This document shows positions 10,990-23,500 of a stretch of DNA of 64,000 nt, piece by piece. Source of the DNA: Chrysoperla carnea (Eukaryota > Arthropoda > Insecta > Neuroptera > Chrysopidae); assembly GCF_905475395.1 (NCBI RefSeq), contig NC_058337.1, positions 87,414,368 through 87,478,367 on the forward strand, in the 5' to 3' direction. The stretch's first letter is position 1. Each line of letters begins with the position of its first letter. The position numbers and the translations under genes are program-made. Under the pieces are notes generated by a model. The model ran no database searches, was not told the DNA's origin, and was given only the letters and a program-made list of their open reading frames with translations.

Positions 10990-11762
10990 CAAAAAATTGG
11001 CAAAAGCACTCGTTTATTAAAAATTATACAGTAGCCTGCAAACATAGTGACATCCCATCTTCCTTGGTGCCGTCTCTCGATATCGCGGACATCCTGGTGA
11101 AACCGCTCTCCCTGTTCTTCACTGTAAGCTCCCAGGTTTTGAGAAAAATATTCTATGTGGGAGTGTAAAAATGGACCTTCAGGCTTATCTTGCAGCCTTG
11201 AGCTTCGTATACTGCTAGTTGAACAATGGTTTTGTAGTCAGGATCCTTAGTATTTCCCAAGCATACTTTCCACAAAGAGGGTGTCAGTTAAAAGCCTTCT
11301 TATGTCGGGGCCAGTGAAAACTCCCTCTTTCAACTTTGCTTCTGACAGCTTCGGGAATTTTGTACATAGATATTTAAAACAGTCTTCATGCTTTTGCAGT
11401 GATTTTACAAATTGTTTCATCAACCCCAATTTGATATGGAGAGGTGGCAACAAAACTTTTTCTGGCGGCTCCATAATAGTATTGATAACATTTTTCTCCC
11501 CAGGTTTCAAAGTTTCTCGGAGTGGCCAGTCACTTTTAGTCCACTGCTGTTTTCTGGCTCTACTATCCCATAAGCATGAAACATGAGTATTTAGTATAGT
11601 TTGCCTGCTGATCCAAAAGCATTGTGAGTATTTTGAAGTCCCCACAAACCATCCATTGATGGTCCTGATATTTGATTCTTTCCAGGGTAATGGCCAAATT
11701 GTTATAGTTAGTTTTCTTCCATATGTACAGAATAACGAAGCTAATTTATTTATATTGTGCAA
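10990..11762 (-). pseudogene. Broken copy of a dispersed arthropod repeat protein (family unnamed)
   Basis: The minus strand carries an open frame (11247-11762) with the blocks EPPEKVLLPPLHIKLGLMKQ and EGVFTGPDIRRLLTDTLF. Below it, about 11020-11200, is further matching sequence resembling FSQNLGAYSEEQGERFHQD and RRHQGRWDVTMFAGYC. I recall near-identical blocks in many multi-copy predicted arthropod proteins, which suggests a transposon-borne gene, but I cannot name the family. The copy is broken and has no visible termini. A remnant rather than a working host gene is most likely. Confidence 0.6.
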
Positions 11763-11984
11763 TAATAATACTTTAAGACTAGTTTTATTATTACTATAAA
11801 ATACTATATAATACTACTTTAGGACTAGTTTATGTTGTTACTAATATCTATAAAAAACCTATGTGATAGAATTTTTTAAATAGTTTTCCTGTTTTTGGGA
11901 GGTCAAAATCTATAAGAAAATGTAAAAAAATCCTATGCAGTTTTTTAGTCTAGCAGACCTGTGTTATTGTATTCGTCAATTACG

Positions 11985-12355
11985 AGTTTAGAGCATATAT
12001 TTTAATAGATAAGCCCAACGTACACCAAGTATGTATATTTTGGCTTCACAGAGTAGATTAACAAAGACAAAAATACAATATTCAAACAGCTGACAGAGAC
12101 ACACAATACGAAAGCACGGTATTCAATGCGCATAATCGTATGAACGGTAGTCAGCTGCTTCAAGAGTTACTGTTTGTATAATTAATTTTGTATAAAAGTT
12201 CTAAAAAATGGTTAGCAGTTGTTTTATTTGCAAGGAATATTTGTATCACAGGTAAGTGAAGTTTAATTATTAAATAATATTTATCAAATGGCCAGTAGTG
12301 TATTTTCAAAGGTCTTCACTCTGTTGCCAAATCCAGTTAGTACATTTTCAAAGGA
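11985..12355 (+). repeat. Interspersed element E1, copy 1 (upstream of the zinc-finger gene)
   Basis: From CATATATTTTAATAGATAAG to TGTATTTTCAAAGG this segment matches 25050-25520 in the same orientation, including about 80 nearly identical bases beginning GTATGTATATTTTGGCTTCA. It ends about 120 bp before the zinc-finger start codon and could supply promoter sequence. No open frame is shared between the copies. The element class is unknown. Confidence 0.7.
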
Positions 12356-12477
12356 TCAATACGTCAATACTTACAACATAACTTTCATAGGCTGCACATA
12401 GTTGTAAACATAAATAAAATATTGTAGTGGTTGTAAATTAAAAATTTATTACAAATTGTTATTAAAACACAAACAAA

Positions 12478-13725
12478 ATGGAAAGTTATATCAATGAAAT
12501 AAATAATGATTTGTTTATCAATGAAAAAATCATTAAACTTGAGAACATATTAAATAATGAATTTATTATAAAGAAAGAAGAAGCAGTTGAAGAAAATGAA
12601 ATAATGGATGCTGAACTTATTAAACAAGAAATAATAGAAGAGAATGAACAATTGTTGATGGACAATTATAAAAATATTAAAGTTGAAGAACAATTACATT
12701 CTGAATTAATTATTAAAGATGAAAATGATTTAGAATATTTTAAAAATGACAATGAAAATGAACTTTTATCATGCAGTGATTGTAATAAGACATTTAAAAC
12801 TAAAAATAGTCTAATTTTACATCGAAGAATTTACCCTGGAGGGAAACTTTTTTCATGTGAACATTGTGATAAATCGTTTACTCGGAAAAGCCATTTAATC
12901 AAACACAAACGCATTCACACTGGACAATTAAAACGTTTTTCATGCGAAGATTGTGGTAAATCATTTACTCGGAAAAGCGATTTAATTCAACACAAACGAA
13001 TTCACACCGGAGAAAAACCATTCTCATGTGAAGATTGTGATAAATCATTTACTCAGAAAAGCCATTTAATTCAACACAAACGAACTCACACCGGAGAAAA
13101 ACCTTTTTCATGTGAAGATTGTGATAAATCATTTACTTCGGCAATGTCTTTAATTGAACACAAACGAACTCACACTGGAGAAAAACCATTTTCATGTGAA
13201 GATTGTGATAAATCATTTATTCGGAAAAGCCATTTAATTGAACACAAACGAATTCACACTGGAGAAAAACCTTTTTCATGCGAAGATTGTGATAAATCAT
13301 TTACTCAGAAAAGCGATTTAATTCAACACAAACGAATTCACACTGGAGAAAAACCATTTTCATGTGGAGATTGTGGTAAATCATTTACTCAGAAAATCCA
13401 TTTAATTCAACACAAACAAACTCACACCGGAGAAAAACCTTTTTCATGTGATTATTGTAATAAATCGTTTACTCGGAAAAGCAATTTAATTGAACATAAA
13501 CGACTTCACACTGGAGAAAAACCTTATTCATGCGAATATTGTGATAAATTATTTACTCGGAAAAGCGATTTAATTAAACACAAACGAATTAACAACGGAA
13601 AAAAACAGTTTTTAATAAGTGAAGATAAAGCATTTAATGAATACATACTTGAATTGCACACAAATGATTACGTGTGCGCGTCCTTAGATATTCAAGGGGA
13701 AAGGTCGCGAAAATCAGTTTTTTGA
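12478..13725 (+). CDS. C2H2 zinc-finger protein, ten-finger array
   Basis: A single uninterrupted frame of 415 residues. The ATG has a good insect context (AAACAAAATGG) and an in-frame TAA lies 13 bases upstream, so the start is well supported. Residues 1-96 are acidic and contain five psi-K-x-E motifs (K20, K32, K49, K68, K80), the consensus for SUMO attachment. Residues 99-373 hold ten C2H2 units joined mostly by TGEKP linkers. Fingers 2-9 are canonical; in finger 1 and finger 10 the last histidine is replaced (HRRIYP, HKRINN). The helices are alike (mostly RKS or QKS at the start). Repeat units are also similar at DNA level, pointing to tandem expansion. The last dozen residues come from a repeat (see 13690-14200). 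It is probably a nuclear DNA-binding regulator; target and orthologue are unknown. No intron is visible, so a retrocopy or lineage-specific gene is possible. Confidence 0.85.
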   Translation: MESYINEINNDLFINEKIIKLENILNNEFIIKKEEAVEENEIMDAELIKQEIIEENEQLLMDNYKNIKVEEQLHSELIIKDENDLEYFKNDNENELLSCSDCNKTFKTKNSLILHRRIYPGGKLFSCEHCDKSFTRKSHLIKHKRIHTGQLKRFSCEDCGKSFTRKSDLIQHKRIHTGEKPFSCEDCDKSFTQKSHLIQHKRTHTGEKPFSCEDCDKSFTSAMSLIEHKRTHTGEKPFSCEDCDKSFIRKSHLIEHKRIHTGEKPFSCEDCDKSFTQKSDLIQHKRIHTGEKPFSCGDCGKSFTQKIHLIQHKQTHTGEKPFSCDYCNKSFTRKSNLIEHKRLHTGEKPYSCEYCDKLFTRKSDLIKHKRINNGKKQFLISEDKAFNEYILELHTNDYVCASLDIQGERSRKSVF

Positions 13726-14200
13726 TAATATCTCGTCTCTTTGCCTTTAATCGTATTAACATTCATTATAAAAGTTGTAAAAGTCAAGATCACTTACATT
13801 GTCTAAGTTTTCATCATGAGATAATGCATTAAAACATGCATGTCCGTTGCATTGACTACAAGCTAGCGAAAAATGCGTGCCTGATTTACGGCATCCACAA
13901 CGCGAACCACACCCAGTTTTGCAGTTGCAAAACATTGTATTAAGCAGTTCATTTGGTGTAGGGGATAAAAGTGTTGTTAAAGGCTGTAGGGTTTCATTCT
14001 GCCTCATATATTCATGGGCAAATGTCACAAAAATCAGTTTTTTGTAAATATCTCGTGATCTCTTACTTCAATCATATTAACATTCATTATAAAAGTTGTA
14101 GAGGATAAAAGCTTCTACAAATTTTGTCTGAAAACTTTTTTATACGTTGCGTTGAACCGTTTTTGAAATAGAGGGCGCAGAAGATGGAGTGATCAGCTAC
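13690..14200 (-). repeat. Dispersed arthropod repeat with CXC-protein remnant between two direct repeats
   Basis: An 85-bp segment at about 13703-13790 (AAAATCAGTTTTTTGATAAT ... CATTCATTATAAAAGTTGTA) is repeated in direct orientation at about 14024-14110. Between them the minus strand (13756-14028) encodes PNELLNTMFCNCKTGCGSRC followed by GCRKSG and SLACSQCNGHAC. This cysteine-rich block is, in my recollection, the tail of a multi-copy arthropod protein found in repeats. The remnant is incomplete. The first direct repeat supplies the end and stop codon of the zinc-finger frame. Confidence 0.6.
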
Positions 14201-15237
14201 ATATATCTTAATGATAATAATAAAAATGAATTATTCTAAATATACGAGCCTGGAAATACGAGCTCATTTTTTTGCCTCATCGTCGTATGGAATAAAGAAG
14301 ACACTTTTTTTATTGTTTTAAATAAATATATCAAATATTGTACTACCAAAATAAAGAATTGTACAAAAATTCAGCTTATTCCGTTAGATTCCGAGGTTGG
14401 CCACTTTTTTGACTAAGATGATCGGGTTATAATTAATTCTGTTGAAAATGATTTTTAATTAGAAGTTAATGATAATTTTGATGGATTATTTACGAAATAT
14501 TTATTGAATGAAAATAAATTTAATAACTTTTTGTAATATTTATTTTAATAAATTATTTAATAACAATGTAAAATTAATAATTTATTAATCGTCTCTTTTT
14601 TTAGTTTAGAATTACAGAAATCAGAAACATGTACTGATTTGAAAAAGACCTCGCTACCAAAATTTTTTTTTTTTTGTTTCTGACCGCGAAGGCATTAAGA
14701 ACACACATAGAAAGTCTTAACGGCAATGAAATTAGTAAGATTTTGGAACGCGAGTCTGCAAATTATTTAATATGAATCCCCTAGCTTTATTGAAGGGACT
14801 TTTTACCGGATTACCAGGTGCACTTTGAGGCGCAAAACAAAAAGTCAGTATTGAACTATTGAATCATATTGTATTTTATCGTTAAGACGTCAGCGCCAGG
14901 AGTAAAAAAATGTAAACCATACATGTTAGACTCAGATGATTTTTTTATTGAATGAAAAGACAAAAGATACCAACTTCATTATACATTTTAATATATTGTG
15001 CTATATTTGCTACCCTAGTCTTTTGTAATTGTGATAGTTTTCCTACTTTTTACTCCGACTATACTAAATGCATATACATTTGCGAGCATACTTAACTTGA
15101 CTGGCTTCTAACACTGAGTGCCAACAGTGCAACACATCGGCCAATGCTAAATGTATTGGTATTCACTATCCAGTTTTTATTACAATACAGTGGTCCTATT
15201 TAAATCTATCACATCTGATATTTTGTCAGGAAAGTAT
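14201..15237. other. Intergenic stretch, no gene seen
   Basis: AT-rich sequence with no convincing open frame or RNA gene on either strand. Confidence 0.5.
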
Positions 15238-15811
15238 TTAAGGATGAATACCATGTCAAATTCGGGTAGTACATCTAATTAATTTTTTAATTAATTTTTA
15301 TAGAGAATCATACATACTAATATTTTTTTTAGTAATTATAAGTAATTATAAGTATGAAATAATTAATATTGTATCTTTAATTAATTATTTATCATAAAAC
15401 AAGTATGTAATTTGACTTGAAATTTTCATAAAATAATGTCATAATGACATTTAAATGACATAAAAGTATGACTTTCCCAAAATTGAACTCAAATATTTCT
15501 GCAAAAACCACGGTAAGGACCAATTTTTTTTGCATAAAATAATTCTAAAAAGTGCATAGTTTTCAAAAATTAGTTTTTTTTTTTACTTGAGTTCAATTTT
15601 ACGTATCAAATTTTTTAATTTTGTTCTAATTTAAACTACTTCCGGCAAAAATAACCCGGAGTTAATGACGCTTTCAATTTCGATTATTTCTCTTAAACCC
15701 ACGGAAAAGTACTATTTTTTTCCATGTAATCGAAAGAGTGGAGTTTATTCTTCAACATACTTTAAATTGAATAAAATGACTTCAAATTTAATATTGGGTA
15801 TTCATCCTTAA
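15238..15811. mobile_element. TTAA-flanked MITE-like element, 574 bp
   Basis: TTAAGGATGAATACC at 15238-15252 is matched by its exact complement GGTATTCATCCTTAA at 15797-15811. The TTAA at both outer edges is the target site of piggyBac-type elements. A second, inner inverted pair (AAAATTGAACTCAA / TTGAGTTCAATTTT, about 15478 and 15590) adds to the structure. No coding capacity. Without the usual CCC-type end, piggyBac kinship is only suggested. Confidence 0.65.
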
Positions 15812-17642
15812 GTTAAAAATAAAAACAAACTTTTCTTATAAAGGTGTTCCACTTACCCACTGTCATAAATAAATATCTGTCTCATTTGCAGATGGTTCCG
15901 TAAAAAACAATAGATGTCATCCATGCTATTTTATTAGTTTGGTAATTCACAGGCAAAGTTTTAACACATTTCAAACATCTTGGATGTTTAGATTTTCCGA
16001 TTAATAGAATTTGTCTCATTTTAACTTGAATGAAAATTTTTCTTTGTAAAAAACAAATCATTTTTGAAAATAGATTCAGAGAAATTCATTAATTGTTATT
16101 CTCATTTTAAATTATTCCCTAGCCCTCAATCCAAGAATGTCCTACATGAGAGTTATTGTGTCAAAGACGAGCATCTTTTAGACACCCTGAATTTTACTTT
16201 TTCCTTGTTGGTTAACTAATTCATAGCTGATAAGAGATACAAATTGGATTTAAAAAATCATTCCTTGTTAAAACAACTTTTGTTGGAAACATTTTTTTTC
16301 GAAAACTAAATAGATTTTGAGGCATTTTTTTTATTTTTCCATTTTGTCCAATTTTAATCTACAAACGCCAAGAAAATTACCAGGAAAATAACTTTTGAAG
16401 AAATTATTTGACTACAATAAAAACATATAGTGGTGAAATTGAATTAAATCCAAATATTCGAGACTTTTTGATGGGGTGAATGGATCAATAATTTTACACA
16501 GGTTAACGTTAAAGATAAATAGTACGATGGCGTAGGGCTAAAAATTTTAGACTGATTCAGAAACAAAATAATTTAATTTATAACAAATATATAATATTTT
16601 AATAAAATTACTGTCTTTCAAAAATTGATATCTACAAATTGTTTCTAATATATGTATTCAATAACTCGTAGAAAATTATTTGTTTTCCATATTTATAAAA
16701 ACAATGTTTTTTTTATAAAATTTGAAAGTTTATAATAACAAATTAAAAATAGTATGATAATCACACAGATGTCCTGACTAAACCTAGATCGCTAAAAATA
16801 CCGTAAAATATAAATTTGTCAGATGATTATATCTGTCAACATATTATCTCCTAAGAATCGCAGGCTTTCACTTTGAAATACCTACAATCAATCTCTAAGC
16901 TAAATTTCTTCATATATTGCTAAAATCGTTAAAATAAATAGTTTTAAAAACTATAGAAAACAAAAAATGCTAAAATTCCTACAAATTGTAGAAATGATTG
17001 GCATTTCGGCTAATGTTTTTTAAGAATTCTTATTATCTCAATGGATCTTTAAATTGAGTTCCATTGACTGATTGATCTGTTCTTGTTTTGCAATAAATGA
17101 AAAAAATGAGCATTAGAAGTTGGATCTCATAAATTTTTATCATAAATATAGGCAATTGTTTCATGTGTGTGCGTGTGTTTAAGCATATTTTGATAGATAT
17201 TATTTAATAAGAGATGCATAGCATGAGATCAGCGTTTCTCAACCTTTGGCTTTCTTCCCAAAATTGAAAATATTAATAATTAATTTTATGTGTCACAAAG
17301 TAATCAATAAAATATCAAAATGCAAATAAAATGTTAATTTCGTAATTTAATTCTTAGTCCCTGAGTAGTATTTATTTTTATTCCTAATTAGATTAACGCA
17401 GCTAATGTAAATTATTTATTTGCATACATAAATAACCTACAACCTTATGTAGGAAGTTCTGTAATGAGCGCATTCGGAAAATACAGTGATTTTAATAACA
17501 TGTTAAAAAGTGAGTATTAGCTCATAAGTACGAAGTTAATTAATTGTTAAAAAAAAAAAAATATTTTTTAAAACCAAACAACTTTTTGTAAGATTGTAAA
17601 AAAATTGCATTAAACCATTATTGTAATGATATGTCTATAATA
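15812..17642. other. Intergenic stretch, no gene seen
   Basis: Very AT-rich; no exon, RNA gene or clear repeat boundary recognised. Confidence 0.5.
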
Positions 17643-18003
17643 AAAGGAGGTGTATCGATAAGAGACCTTGTTTTCGCCCCATCTCATATATGAATTTTTA
17701 TAGTTTTATATGAAAGTTAATAGTAAGATGAAATAAATATTCTATACTCTTCTGTATCTATACGCTTACAAAATAGTTAGCTGACATGTTCAAACATGTT
17801 TTTGTCGTGGCTTTTCAATTTTATTTTATGCATTACATATTTATCAATTTTTTATGTATTTATCTATGAACGCAGGATGGGAGCAATGTAATTTTTAAAT
17901 AAATTGTGAAGTAACATAAGAACACTAAAATAAAATAAAAAATAAAGTGTTTCTTGCATGCACTCTATGGGGCGAAAATAAGGCCTTATCGAACCCCTCC
18001 TTT
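17643..18003. mobile_element. MITE-like element with about 38-bp terminal inverted repeats
   Basis: AAAGGAGGTGTATCGATAAG ... CTTGTTTTCGCCCCAT at the left corresponds to ATGGGGCGAAAATAAGGCCT ... CCTCCTTT at the right. The flanks are A/T-rich and compatible with a TA or TAA duplication. The 280-bp interior has no frame of note. Confidence 0.7.
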
Positions 18004-18634
18004 ATTTATTTTACTGAATATTTATATATATAATCATACTGGAAATCTTAAATTTTTAATGAGAAAAAAAAACACTTGAATACTTTATCATTGCTTATTA
18101 CTATTAGTATATGCTAAAAAATTAATATTAACAGAGATCTTAAATCTATGTATACGATCGGAGTGAAAAAACGGTGGAGAAACGCTGTTACAGACCACAT
18201 TACTGAAAATATAATACTAATTCGCGGTTTTGCTTGCAAATAAAATAAAAATTATAAAGGTTTGCATTAAATTTAAGCCTACAAAATTCGTTATATTATT
18301 AGAGTTAACAGTCTTTTGATTACCGATTTCATTAATAAGAACACACATTGCCATCAATAAAATAAACGTTTGATGCATGAAGTGCTAAAATTATTTCTAT
18401 TTTTAGAAAGTCTTTTTAATTTATTCAGTGCTTTAATAACATTAACACAACAATACTCTTAGACTTTCTTATCTTACTTAGGCCTGTATACTGCCGACTG
18501 CAAGTGTAAATTCTACATCTAAATAAGAAATTTGATTATTTTCCAATTCGAAAAATTGCTTCTCAAAACTTAGAAGTTACCGACGACTTACTCTCCAGAT
18601 ATTCAGCGACCCATATAAAAATAATCTATTTTTT
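18004..18634. other. Spacer between two MITE-like elements
   Basis: AT-rich with no recognisable feature. Confidence 0.4.
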
Positions 18635-18903
18635 TTAACCAGTTAGCACTCGCGTTATGAGTATTTTGCTCACGCTCGATTTAAAACATAAATAACGTTT
18701 ATTTTTCAAATGATATATGTGTATGAAACTTTTTCTATCTTCATATAATTTTATCTATTTTCAAATTATTAAATATATTTTTAAAATACAAAGTTAAAGA
18801 ATATTTTCGCGAAATATTTAACGCATGTGCAGTACACGTGAGCAAATCTTTCATCGCGCAACTGAAGATTATCAAACGGTTGACGCGAGTGGTGACGGGT
18901 TAG
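18635..18903. mobile_element. Possible piggyBac-like MITE, 269 bp
   Basis: The left end TTAACCAGTTAGCACTCGCG and right end CGCGAGTGGTGACGGGTTAG are imperfect inverted repeats beginning TTAACC / GGTTA, as in piggyBac termini. An inner pair, TTTGCTCACG / CGTGAGCAAA, strengthens the case. No coding capacity. Confidence 0.5.
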
Positions 18904-20579
18904 GGAAAAATAAATTATCGATATATAGTGTTAAATATATCGAGAAATACTGTCGCCCAAATCGCTTTATGTAAAAGGTAACCATTGTAATTATCAACTC
19001 CTTTCACTAGAGTTTCATGTGCAATCAGCACAATTTTTTAATTAATTCCTTTGAAGCTTCTTATCTCTATTCGTAGTAGTGAATTTGTATTAAGGCACCC
19101 TAGACACAGCCCGAAGTATCACCACAGACGGAGCACCACATAAAAACATTAATTTTTTTTGTTTTGTACTAACTGCAATACATATTAAAATCTGTTACTT
19201 TTTTCTTCTCAGTTCTCTTCAAGTATCGTTATTTTATTATTATTATTATTATAGAATTTCAAATTAACTAGATTTAAGATCAAATAAAAAATAAAATATA
19301 CCAAGGCTTTTATTGTCTAGTACCCTAATTTACGGGTATTCGAGTATAAAACTTTGGTCATAATAACTAAATCCGGCGCTTTGGGTTAGTTAATAATGTT
19401 TTTAATCTTTGGTTTAAAAATGGGAAAAAAGTAAGCAGTGTCCTACTTTGCATTATATAAAGTTTACGATATATGTTTAGTGGAGACTACAGATTACAGA
19501 AGTTGATAAAAAATATATAGCCAAACATCTTTATTGGAAGTGTTTATATTATGTTCTTTCAAATGTTACCAAATAGTTGTTGACAAAAAAATTAGAATGA
19601 AAGTGCTTAGGTTTTTTTGGAGACAATGCATTTTTTTATTTAAAAAATATACCCAATAAAGAGACAGGTATTTATCCGTATGTGCTGGGAATTTGCGTGG
19701 GTGAGAATAGGAAATATATTTGTAATAAATTGATGGAAACAGCGAAAATTCAATGAATATATTCGCTCATTTTATTTACACGTGGAGCATGTAGTAATGG
19801 TTAACAACTATCATTGCCCCAATTCTCGGTTATAGTGATAGGCAGCATTTGGTTTCCCGTTGATAATTAGAGAATTTAGAATCAATATCTGTGCGTGGGG
19901 GCTAAAAATCTTTTCTTAACACATTAGTTTTTTAATAAAAATAAATTCTCTACGATTACGGAAAAAGTACCGTTGATAAAAAGATGTACGAACATGCCAG
20001 AATGTTCTAGAAAGTTTTGGAACGTATCCGGATGATATAATGATGCAGATTAGCCAATATGAAATCAATCTCAAAAGGTCAAAACGATTCCTTCACTGGA
20101 TCAAGATAACATTATATTAATAAAATGAGCTTAGAAAGCTTACAACGTATAAGTGAGCGGAACGAAGATAGATAAAGCAAAAAAAGTGATAGCCAAGACA
20201 ACAATATATTACTGATTGATTTAAGAAATGATTATTGTAAAAGACAATGACATTTTAGCACGCTGTAATTATAAATTTATACTTTTAATGTATTAACATT
20301 TATAAACTTATTAGTTACAATTGGAAATATTATCGAAAATTAACGCTTCAGTACAGGACTCAATACTACCACCATTTTAAATTTAATCTCAAATCGGAGC
20401 AAACTTAAAACGTATTTAAACATACGTAATCCACTATTAAACAAAAATTATATAGCACACAATAATTTAACCTTGTTGTCAGAAATTATGGATTGAGTTT
20501 ACCATTATTCTACTAACCTCCGTGGTACAGACATCTGTAAATAAATCTAACATTCCTACACTAGTAGGAACAGAAGTCA
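18904..20579. other. Intergenic stretch downstream of EEPD1
   Basis: No gene seen. A short (ATT)n run lies near 19232-19251. Confidence 0.5.
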
Positions 20580-23500
20580 TCATACTTGCGTAATTATATG
20601 ATTTAATTGTTTAGCAACGGTTTTGACATATAATTCACACCACACAGGGCAATGTTCACTTGCAACACCACCCCAAGTCCAACCTTGAGGTATCGCTAAA
20701 TGTGATAGGCCTTCGGTAACAAGTCCTTTAAAACCTGTAAACGATTGACTAACATCACGACTTAAAAATATATTATCTAGGAATGTTGAATTGCTTCCAG
20801 TCTTCGTACTATTTGTTTTCGTGTCAAGTGGAAGGGCAGATGTATAATTTAATGTATCTGAAAATTAAAACATCCATTATCAAAATCACCGACTAAAATA
20901 CATATCTCCAAATTTGAGAAAAAAAAATACATAAGAAAACCTTCAGAAGGGTAAACAAAAATTGTTATTGAAGCAGCAGATCATATAAAGAAGTTAAGGA
21001 GATGCAGCGGATTTTCAATATAATTACCGAAATACAAAGAAAATCAAATATTAGAGGAAGAGTACAAATGCAGGAGGAGCATGTTTACACGGCATGTTAA
21101 AGTAGATTACGATTCAACAAAAATTGCGGAGTTGATATAAAACTTGTATGTACTGACCTTCGAATTTAACGCAGCTAGTGAAATCGCCTAATATGACAAC
21201 ATCATCAGATTCCAATAAATTAATAACAGTTTTTAATAGTTTCCCTGAGTAGTTATATACTTCAATGTTAACAAAATTTAAAAACCAAACATCATCTACA
21301 CACATACGTGCATTTAACACCATTGCATCTTCTGATTGTACCTCTATTTCTTGATATGATAAAAAATCTATACGCATACAGTCATTTTGCGATATGTAAA
21401 TGAAACCTAATTGATCACGATATATAAATTTAAAATCGTATTTGCTTTTATGATTTTTTTGTTGCCATTCAATGACACGACGTAATTTTGAATTATTTAA
21501 TTCATTGCATATTGTCTCTAAGGCAGAACAGTGTATAATATCTTGTATTGCAATTATTGAAAATCTGTAAAATAAAGAACATTTTATATTATGGATCGAT
21601 TTACATCGAATGAAAATTATAGTATATTTTATTGTCGAATTGGATGTTTATGAGGGCACACTGGATAAAAAACAAAATTTTACAAAGTACTAAGCTTTCA
21701 ATTTTTTATTACATCCCATTCCTTCGTCGTCTAACATGGGTTTATAACGTCCATTTGAAAATAATCATTAATATTTTGGCTTCTATGTCTTAAAATCACA
21801 AAAAAATGTGTCTAAATGTACAAATTAGGACCCAGTAACCTAACGCATATCTATAAATATATAGGAGACTTTCTATAGATATAGATAGATAGTCACTCAT
21901 CACGATATCTCTGGAACTATAAGACCTAGAGACTTGAAATTTGGGAGGAATATTCCTTTTGCCAAGTAGAGGTCAGCTAAGAACGGATTTTACGAAATTC
22001 CACCCACAAGGGGAGTTGCGGGGGTGTTCATGAATAAAAAATTCATATTTTTCAATTATGGCTTTTAATAGTTCAAAACTTGGTCAGAATGTTTTAAATT
22101 ACATTTAGAAATTTTTTTAACTTTCGGAGGGTAGAAAGGTGTAGCGAGAAAGTGGGAAGGAAATATCGAATATTTACAAATATACCTAAGTGGGGTATCA
22201 AATAAAAGAGCATGACGTGTACATTACAAAACTGTTATCCAACGCAAGGAAATGTGGAGGGAGGGGTGCAAGTGGGGATGTTGCCCAGCAAAGCGGGCGG
22301 GTAACAGCTAGTTTTTAAATAAAGCAGATCATATACAGAGTACTAAAAAATATACGATCATTTTCAGATCTTATAAATAGAGTATTCCACTAATTTTGAA
22401 AAAGTACATCAAAATGTTGATTTTGCTATTAAAAAGTCACCAAAAATTTATTTCGGAAGAATACACACGCTTTCTTGCCAAAAACTTAAATTTTAAACCT
22501 ATTTTAAACTGTTAAAAACGCGGGCATCCAATTTGATGACGTAATATGGGTATCACTATATGAAATAGCACAAATAAGTTTGACAGATATATTCATAGAC
22601 ATCTGATTATAATAAATATAAATACTTATTATCTATGTACATATTATACCCAGCTGTCTACACTGAACTAACTGATAGTCTATGACTCATACCGCTATGA
22701 CATCACAGCAGGGCTTACCCGCGTTTTAGGTCACGTGATATACAGTTTAAAAATTACGAATTTTAATTTTAATATTTAAAAAGAAAAATGTGCTTTCATG
22801 GCTCGAAATCAGAATATTTAAGTATATTTTTACATAAATTTTAACTTTTTTCAAATTTCATGATTTACTTTTGACTAACGATAATACCCTATTAAAAGCA
22901 TTAGCCAATTTTAAAAGTAGTTTCAAAGAGAGAAAACTGATATAAAACTTGTATTTGATTTTGATCTTCGGAATCATGTACAAACATGTTAATTTCATAA
23001 GGGGGAAGAGATAAAAAGATACAGGAAATCTTAAAAAAGAAAACCGAATATTTTCGGTAGAAATTGAAGTTAAATTACTACTAAAGGTAATTCCATCAGC
23101 AGGCAAGCCCAAGACTTTAAGGGGTCAGTAGAGAAACAGTTAGAATCACCTTTAAAACGAGAAACTTACCTATTTTCTAAAATTGTACGACAAAACACTT
23201 CTAAAAAACCAGGATTTTGTGCTTTATCATTAGACAATGCTTGTAAATTCCATGTAGCAACTCTTAAAGCTTTCTTATTATCACGCATATAATTAAATTT
23301 TTCAACAACTGGTCTATGTGAATATGCCGATAATAAATCAAAAATATCGTTTAAAGGTGGTGATAATGTACAATCAGTGCTTTTATATGTATTTAATTGT
23401 TTTTTATTTTGCAAAAAATTATGATTTAAATATTTATCACTTAATTCACAATATTCATGATTATCGATACTATTATTATTCGTTGAAACACAATCGTTAA

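Noticed and set aside
12772-13600. Possibility that the zinc-finger repeats are a CRISPR or satellite array
   Set aside because: The 84-bp periodicity is fully explained by in-frame C2H2 codons with TGEKP linkers.
22858-23112. 84-codon minus-strand frame in EEPD1 intron 1
   Set aside because: Starts in unique intron and runs into the E2 repeat; no protein character.
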